Assembly: GCA_018402095.1 (NCBI GenBank)
Contig: JAGYJO010000006.1
Span: forward strand, 1 to 18,571
Source: a bacterium
GTDB taxonomy: Bacteria > Margulisbacteria > Marinamargulisbacteria > SXXA01
DNA: 18,571 nt
Direction of reading: 5' to 3'
The notes under the pieces were generated by a model. That model saw only the letters and a program-made list of their open reading frames with translations, ran no database searches and was not told the origin of the DNA. Of this stretch, positions 14,633 through 18,571 are shown in pieces. The position numbers were made by a program, and so were the translations under genes. Numbering within the stretch: the stretch's first letter is position 1; every line of letters starts with the position of its first letter.

Positions 14633-16008
14633 ATGCAAGATCCCAATACATCGTTTTCGTCCGTGTTGCCGCTCAAAAAATAACGGACTATAATCTTAGG
14701 TATTTTTATATCGGTGCAGACACAGATCAAGAAGGGACGATTGAAGCGATTAAACGTTCCGTCGAATTTGGGGCAAGGCTGCCTGACCTCTTGTATTCGC
14801 TATTTTGATTGCGTCTGTGGGGCTGAATGTTAATTCTAAGGTGTTATTATTGGTGCGATGTTAATTTCTGCCATTAATGAGTCCTACTGAGGTGCGGGGC
14901 CTGGTGCCAGGACCTATGACTTTGATTTGCCCAAAAATCCTCAAGAATTTGGCGTTGATGACGATCATTAGTCTGGTGACCTCGACGCTTTATTTCTGAT
15001 CTCGCCATTGTCTGATGCGTGCAATCCGAACTTTTGGCACGTACAACGCCTACTATTTATGACGTTATTATTGCGATTGTAGGTGGTGCGACGGGTATTC
15101 TTGCGGGATCTCGCAAAGACAAGATGTCCAATGCCATACCAGGTGTTGCGATTGCCACTGGCCTTGATGCCGCCTTTTATGTAACAGTGGGGTATGGAAT
15201 TGCAAACCAAAGCTTTAGTTATTTTGCGGGGCCTTCTATTTGTATGGGGATTAACACTGTTTTTATAGGGATCAGTACGTTTCTTTTGTGAAATATCTAG
15301 GGCTTTACGAGAAAGCACTATGTGGAAGAGAAGTTGAGAAAAGGTTAAATCTCTACATTACGACATTTTGCTATTTTGTTTATCATACCGAGTATTTTTT
15401 ATGTATAACATTGTGGCGGAATCCAAATTTCAACGAAATGCCAAACCTATGTCGCCAAAAGTTCTTCCAATTTCAAAAAGAGCCGTGTGTTGAGTGCGAC
15501 AAACATCTGTACCTTATGGCAAAAAGTCATTGAAATCACGATGGTGGGTGCACCATTTCTGAAGAAGTGGTGGCTCACTCTGGGAACATTTGTTGCCCAC
15601 TATGAGCTGGAAGGTGTGGAGCTGAGGCTGATTCAGTCTTCCTCATCTGATGACGGGGCCCGTGAGCGTGAACACGAACAGGATCTGTCGGACTTGGTGA
15701 ACTCGAGCACGATCAAGACCCAAGATGAGAAAATCCGCGAACTTGAAAGTCAGTTGGGTTCCTTTACAAGTAAAGATCGTGTGGTCAAAGCGGCCGCCAA
15801 AGAAGTGAATATCTTGTTTCCTATTGTGGAATCTATTTCATTTGGCGATCTGTTGGTGCAAAACACCCAGGATTTTTCTTCGTCAAAAGAAACGTCGTTG
15901 TTGGTGAAATGGAAGACGAAACCAACGGCAGTGGATAGGAAGCGTTTGGAGCTTTTCTTGAAGTCACGGCTAGAGACCGATGCCTTGGTGATTTTAGACG
16001 TGGAGTAG
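14633..16008 (+). pseudogene. DUF389-family membrane protein, frameshifted in its 5' two-thirds
   Basis: Ordered fragments identify a DUF389 protein, an inner-membrane family of unknown function. MQDPNTSFSSVLPLKK starts at 14633 after aaaaggaaa. Then come YFYIGADTDQEGTIEAIKRSVEFGA (14703-14778), LIASVGLNVNSKV (near 14808-14845) and IIGAMLIS (near 14848). LMTIISLVTSTLYF follows near 14954, then the clean run ELLARTTPTIYDVIIAIVGG, AGSRKDKMSNAIPGVAIATG (15025-15165) and INTVFIGISTFLL. Further on are RLNLYITTF, HYELEGVELRLIQSS and a soluble coiled-coil-prone tail to the stop at 16006-16008. The family hallmark VGLN-NS-VIIGAMLISP and the GVAIAT(ALMPPL) segment are both visible, the latter altered by indels. 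Sequence is clean after about 15595. Indels are confined to 14640-15595, so sequence error is likely. A palindrome overlaps the stop codon. Confidence 0.72.
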
Positions 16009-16085
16009 GGGTCGGGAGTCAAAAGGCGGAACCCTTTGACTCCCGGTAGGGTGAAGCCAAAGGGTTCCGCCCTTGTCACTACTCC
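16002..16085. repeat. Composite palindrome at the end of the DUF389 gene
   Basis: The outer arms ggagtag (16002-16008, containing the stop codon) and ctactcc (16079-16085) enclose 14-bp perfect inner arms ggcggaaccctttg (16025-16038) and its complement at 16058-16071. A third, imperfect hairpin (gggagtcaaa/tttgactccc) overlaps the left inner arm, so alternative folds compete. It could end transcription of the DUF389 gene. Confidence 0.7.
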
Positions 16086-16101
16086 GTCACCCGTTTATGA
16101 T
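16073..16101 (+). promoter_or_regulatory. Sigma-70 type promoter of tRNA-Arg
   Basis: TTGTCA (16073-16078) and TATGAT (16096-16101) stand 17 bp apart, close to the consensus. The tRNA begins 12 bases after the -10 box, so transcription would start just before or at the tRNA. The -35 box lies between the inner and outer arms of the composite palindrome. Confidence 0.65.
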
Positions 16102-16113
16102 AGCTCCCTCAAT

Positions 16114-16190
16114 GCGCTTGTAGCTCAGCTGGATAGAGTGTTGGCCTCCGAAGCCAAAGGTCGTGGGTTCGAATCCCGCCAAGCGCACCA
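16114..16190 (+). tRNA. tRNA-Arg (anticodon CCG)
   Basis: A complete 77-base cloverleaf. The acceptor stem is GCGCTTG with CAAGCGC, and A-CCA is encoded. The anticodon stem TTGGC/GCCAA holds loop CTCCGAA (anticodon CCG), and the T arm is GTGGG/CCCGC with TTCGAAT. All stems pair. Confidence 0.96.
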
Positions 16191-16219
16191 TTATTTTCAT
16201 CATGACAAAAAGGAAGCGA

Positions 16220-17125
16220 ATGCGACTATTATCGGCGGTTCTATTGCTTGGGTTTTTGGCTTTTTTGAGCGGGTGTGGCTCTCAGAAAAACATCTCTTCT
16301 AAACAGATGTATTTGGGTATGTATCAGGCCAAGCCGACCGAGAATCCTGACCCTGTTCGCTTTAAAAGTCCCTTGACTGTGAAGCCCCATGTGATGGCTT
16401 GGAGTGCTGACTTTTCACAGCCATTTCCATTGGAACAGTGTGAATCTTTTAAGCGTTTGGGTATTTTTCCTATGATTCGTTGGGAGCCCTGGTTGTGGAA
16501 TGCTCCTGAGACGATTCAGCCTGCAGATATTTTAGCAGGAAAATGGGATGATTATCTTCAAGCGTGGGCCCAATCTATTCGGTCGTTTAAGGCGCCGGTT
16601 CTGATTGCCTTTGCCCCTGACTTCAATGCGGATCGTTATCCTTGGGCTATTCAGAACCAATCCCAAAATCCAGAATCGTATAAAGCCCTGTATCGCTATG
16701 TCGTGTCTTTTCTTCGCAAGGAAGGCGCTAGAAATGTCATTTGGGTATGGAGTTACTTGGCCAAAAACAGCCCCCAAGAAGAGTGGAACAAGCCTGTCTT
16801 GGCGTACCCAGGTGATGATATTGTGGATTGGGTTGGACTGGGTAGTGTGAATGAGACGGAACCTTTAAGTTCTATGTTTCGCAAAGCTGTTTCGTTGGCG
16901 TCTGAGCAGTATGCCCAAAAGCCGATTATGATCACCAGCTTTTTTTATGATGGCACGTCGGCTGGGGATAAAAAACTGGAAGAGGCGCTGACTGGGCCGC
17001 TCTCCCGTGTGAACGCTATTCTGTTGACGAATCCGCAACTTTTACCGAAACGAGATAGTTTTAGATATACCCGCTTGTTTGATGCAGATAGTGAAGAATT
17101 TACTGTTTTGCATTTGGGCATGTAG
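16220..17125 (+). CDS. GH26-like (beta-mannanase fold) lipoprotein lacking both catalytic glutamates
   Basis: A 301-residue lipoprotein. The N-terminus MRLLSAVLLLGFLAFLSGC is a lipoprotein signal with lipobox LSGC. Start 16220 is chosen because aaggaag lies just upstream; ATG 16202 is in frame but has no ribosome site. The mature part follows the GH26 plan: PMIRWEPWLW, WDDYLQAWAQSI, FAPDFNADRYPW, ESYKALYRYVVSFLRKEGARNVIWVWSYL, YPGDDIVDWVGLGSVNE, KPIMITSFFYDG. In active GH26 enzymes the acid/base Glu sits in an HEMNG-type motif and the nucleophile Glu after KP(I/V)MI. Here they are D134 and S240. Aromatic residues that line the sugar groove (WEPWLW, YPW, WVW) remain, so it may bind a polysaccharide without cutting it. 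It sits 28 bases before hisF and downstream of tRNA-Arg. Family assignment is good; the role is inferred. Confidence 0.75.
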   Translation: MRLLSAVLLLGFLAFLSGCGSQKNISSKQMYLGMYQAKPTENPDPVRFKSPLTVKPHVMAWSADFSQPFPLEQCESFKRLGIFPMIRWEPWLWNAPETIQPADILAGKWDDYLQAWAQSIRSFKAPVLIAFAPDFNADRYPWAIQNQSQNPESYKALYRYVVSFLRKEGARNVIWVWSYLAKNSPQEEWNKPVLAYPGDDIVDWVGLGSVNETEPLSSMFRKAVSLASEQYAQKPIMITSFFYDGTSAGDKKLEEALTGPLSRVNAILLTNPQLLPKRDSFRYTRLFDADSEEFTVLHLGM

Positions 17126-17153
17126 ATATGTTTTTACGTATAAGGATGGATCA

Positions 17154-17957
17154 ATGATCACCAAGCGTATTATTCCTTGTCTGGATGTTACCAATGGACG
17201 TGTTGTCAAAGGGGTGAATTTTCTTTCGCTCAAAGATGCGGGCGATCCTGTAGAGTTGGCCAAAACTTATGACATGCAGGGTGCGGATGAATTGGTTTTT
17301 TTGGATATTACGGCCAGCTCAGACAAACGTGAGATCCTGTTGGACTTGGTTGCGCGTACAGCCGAAGCTATTTTTATTCCGTTTACAGTAGGTGGTGGAA
17401 TCTCGGATACGGACACGATGCGGGCGCTGCTGCACGCGGGTGCGGATAAAGTATCTGTTAATTCAGCGGCTATTAGGGATCCTGGGTTGATCCAGAAGGC
17501 GTCGACTCTTTTTGGGGCCCAATGTGTGGTGGTTGCGATTGATGCAAAGGCACTTCTTCCAGGAGAAACTGTGCCAGAGTCGCCGATTCTAGAGGTTGCT
17601 GTTACGGCTGAGAGTGGGTGGCAGATTTATACGCATGGTGGCCGAAACCCCACGGGTATTGATGCTGTGAAATGGGCGGCCTATATGGCTGCTTGCGGTG
17701 CCGGCGAATTGTTGGTGACATCGATGGATAGAGATGGGACCAAGGCGGGCTATGATGTGGCCTTGTTGTCACGCATCTCTGAGGTGACGACGGTACCCGT
17801 GATCGCCTCTGGAGGAGCCGGTACGATGTCTCACATTGTGGATGCTTTACATGTAGCAGATGCGGCACTTTTGGCATCGTTGCTCCATTTTGGAGAGATG
17901 ACAGTTTCTGAGATCAAGACGGCATGTCATGCTGATGGCCTGTGCATGCGATTATGA
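17154..17957 (+). CDS. hisF: Imidazole glycerol phosphate synthase, cyclase subunit
   Basis: HisF, with the glutaminase HisH, makes imidazole glycerol phosphate and AICAR in histidine synthesis. The 267-residue protein is full length for the family. It begins MITKRIIPCLDV with catalytic Asp11, and the second catalytic Asp is in VVVAIDAK. Phosphate-binding loops VGGGI and IASGGAG, plus LLVTSMDRDGTKAGYD, complete the (beta-alpha)8 barrel. Start 17154 follows aaggatgg; the frame is open further upstream, but the added residues overlap the preceding gene. No other his gene is in the window, so the pathway is split or hisF is placed alone. The C-terminal part (LLASLLHFGEMTVSEIK) is typical of the family. 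Confidence 0.95.
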   Translation: MITKRIIPCLDVTNGRVVKGVNFLSLKDAGDPVELAKTYDMQGADELVFLDITASSDKREILLDLVARTAEAIFIPFTVGGGISDTDTMRALLHAGADKVSVNSAAIRDPGLIQKASTLFGAQCVVVAIDAKALLPGETVPESPILEVAVTAESGWQIYTHGGRNPTGIDAVKWAAYMAACGAGELLVTSMDRDGTKAGYDVALLSRISEVTTVPVIASGGAGTMSHIVDALHVADAALLASLLHFGEMTVSEIKTACHADGLCMRL

Positions 17958-18061
17958 GCCTTTCGCGAAGGGTGTTGTTTTTTGCTGGTATGAGGTGGTT
18001 CATTAAGGAGGCTCATTATCAAGTTTCCTAAATTCCTCTTTTTTGAGTTACTCCCTACACT

Positions 18062-18571
18062 ATGGCGATGAATTTTATTGGATCAAAGAAGTCTTTGATC
18101 TCTCGTATTGAACTTGTTTTGCGTGAAAACGAAGTGCCCCTTACGGGAACCGCTGTGGATTTATTTACGGGGTCAGGCATTGTGTCACGTCTTTTGAAGC
18201 AGTTGGGCTATACGGTTTTGGCCAACGATTGGCAGGCTTTTTCTGCAGCCTTGGTGTCTGCGGCTATTATGCATTCTGAGCTACCTGTTTTTGAAAAACT
18301 GTTGGGTTCGGAACGGTCTTCGGCGGAAGATGTCTTGTCCTATCTTAATGGACTGCCACCGAAAGAGGGCCGTTTTGTGGATGCTTATGGGGAAGGTGGT
18401 GTGGCTGGTCGTTTGTACTTTTCTCGTCAAAATGCGATGAAAATACAGGCAATACGAGATCAACTACAGCAGTGGAATCAATCGGGAAAACTATCACAGG
18501 ACGCATTTCAATGGTTACTTGCGGTGTTGGTAGAAGCCTCTGATTTTGTAGCCAATACGGCCTCTGTTTAT
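18062..18571 (+). CDS. D12-class N6-adenine DNA methyltransferase, cut by the window end
   Basis: 170 codons are visible and the frame is open to the last base. FIGSKKSLI (residues 5-13) is motif X, which binds S-adenosylmethionine. DLFTGSGIVSRLL (33-45) is motif I, and VLANDWQAFSAALVSA follows as in D12 (Dam-like, PF02086) enzymes. The catalytic DPPY motif would lie beyond the window. Such enzymes methylate adenine in DNA, either as part of a restriction system or alone; the window does not show which. The start is ATG 18062 or 18068. In-frame stops at 18029 and 18044 exclude anything earlier. Neither start has a good ribosome site, while an orphan aaggagg sits at 18005-18011 with no start codon at the right distance. 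Confidence 0.8.
   Translation, partial: MAMNFIGSKKSLISRIELVLRENEVPLTGTAVDLFTGSGIVSRLLKQLGYTVLANDWQAFSAALVSAAIMHSELPVFEKLLGSERSSAEDVLSYLNGLPPKEGRFVDAYGEGGVAGRLYFSRQNAMKIQAIRDQLQQWNQSGKLSQDAFQWLLAVLVEASDFVANTASVY

Overview
The window is bacterial. It has densely packed plus-strand genes, Shine-Dalgarno sites, two bacterial tRNAs (Phe and Arg) and short start/stop overlaps. A lipoprotein signal and a LolA-like periplasmic protein point to a Gram-negative (diderm) organism. I cannot place it more precisely. All convincing genes lie on the plus strand.

Layout. 1-640: repeats, REP-like hairpins and the C-terminal remnant of a REP-associated (RayT-type) transposase. 674-1348: LolA-like protein. 1477-1553: tRNA-Phe. 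1554-2634: no gene; about 1830-2520 of it is strongly CpG-depleted and looks foreign, possibly eukaryotic host DNA. 2635-14367: a long sulfur-assimilation operon in the order cysK, hcyS-like carrier, metY, hcyF-like (MoeB/ThiF), hcyD-like (JAMM protease), sulfite reductase, guanine deaminase, cysH (APS reductase), AAA ATPase, TOPRIM-like gene, cysD, cysN with a degenerate cysC domain. 14368-14632: a palindromic element and a terminator. 14633-16008: DUF389 membrane protein. 16114-16190: tRNA-Arg with a good promoter. 16220-17125: GH26-like lipoprotein without its catalytic glutamates. 17154-17957: hisF. 18062 to the end: start of a D12-class adenine methyltransferase.

How the genes work together. 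CysD and CysN make APS, the iron-sulfur CysH reduces APS to sulfite, and the siroheme enzyme reduces sulfite to sulfide. CysK can then make cysteine. The carrier, MoeB-like, JAMM and MetY genes match the protein-thiocarboxylate route to homocysteine known from Wolinella succinogenes (HcyS, HcyF, HcyD, MetY). APS is used directly, so no PAPS is needed, and this fits the decayed APS-kinase domain on CysN. An AAA ATPase plus TOPRIM-like pair, of a kind often linked to phage defence, is translationally coupled inside this operon.

Quality warning. Indels cluster in four blocks (about 2640-3120, 7838-8640, 10640-11755, 14640-15595), while the same genes are clean outside them. This looks more like unpolished or gap-filled assembly than like gene decay. 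The broken genes are therefore described by their reconstructed identity.
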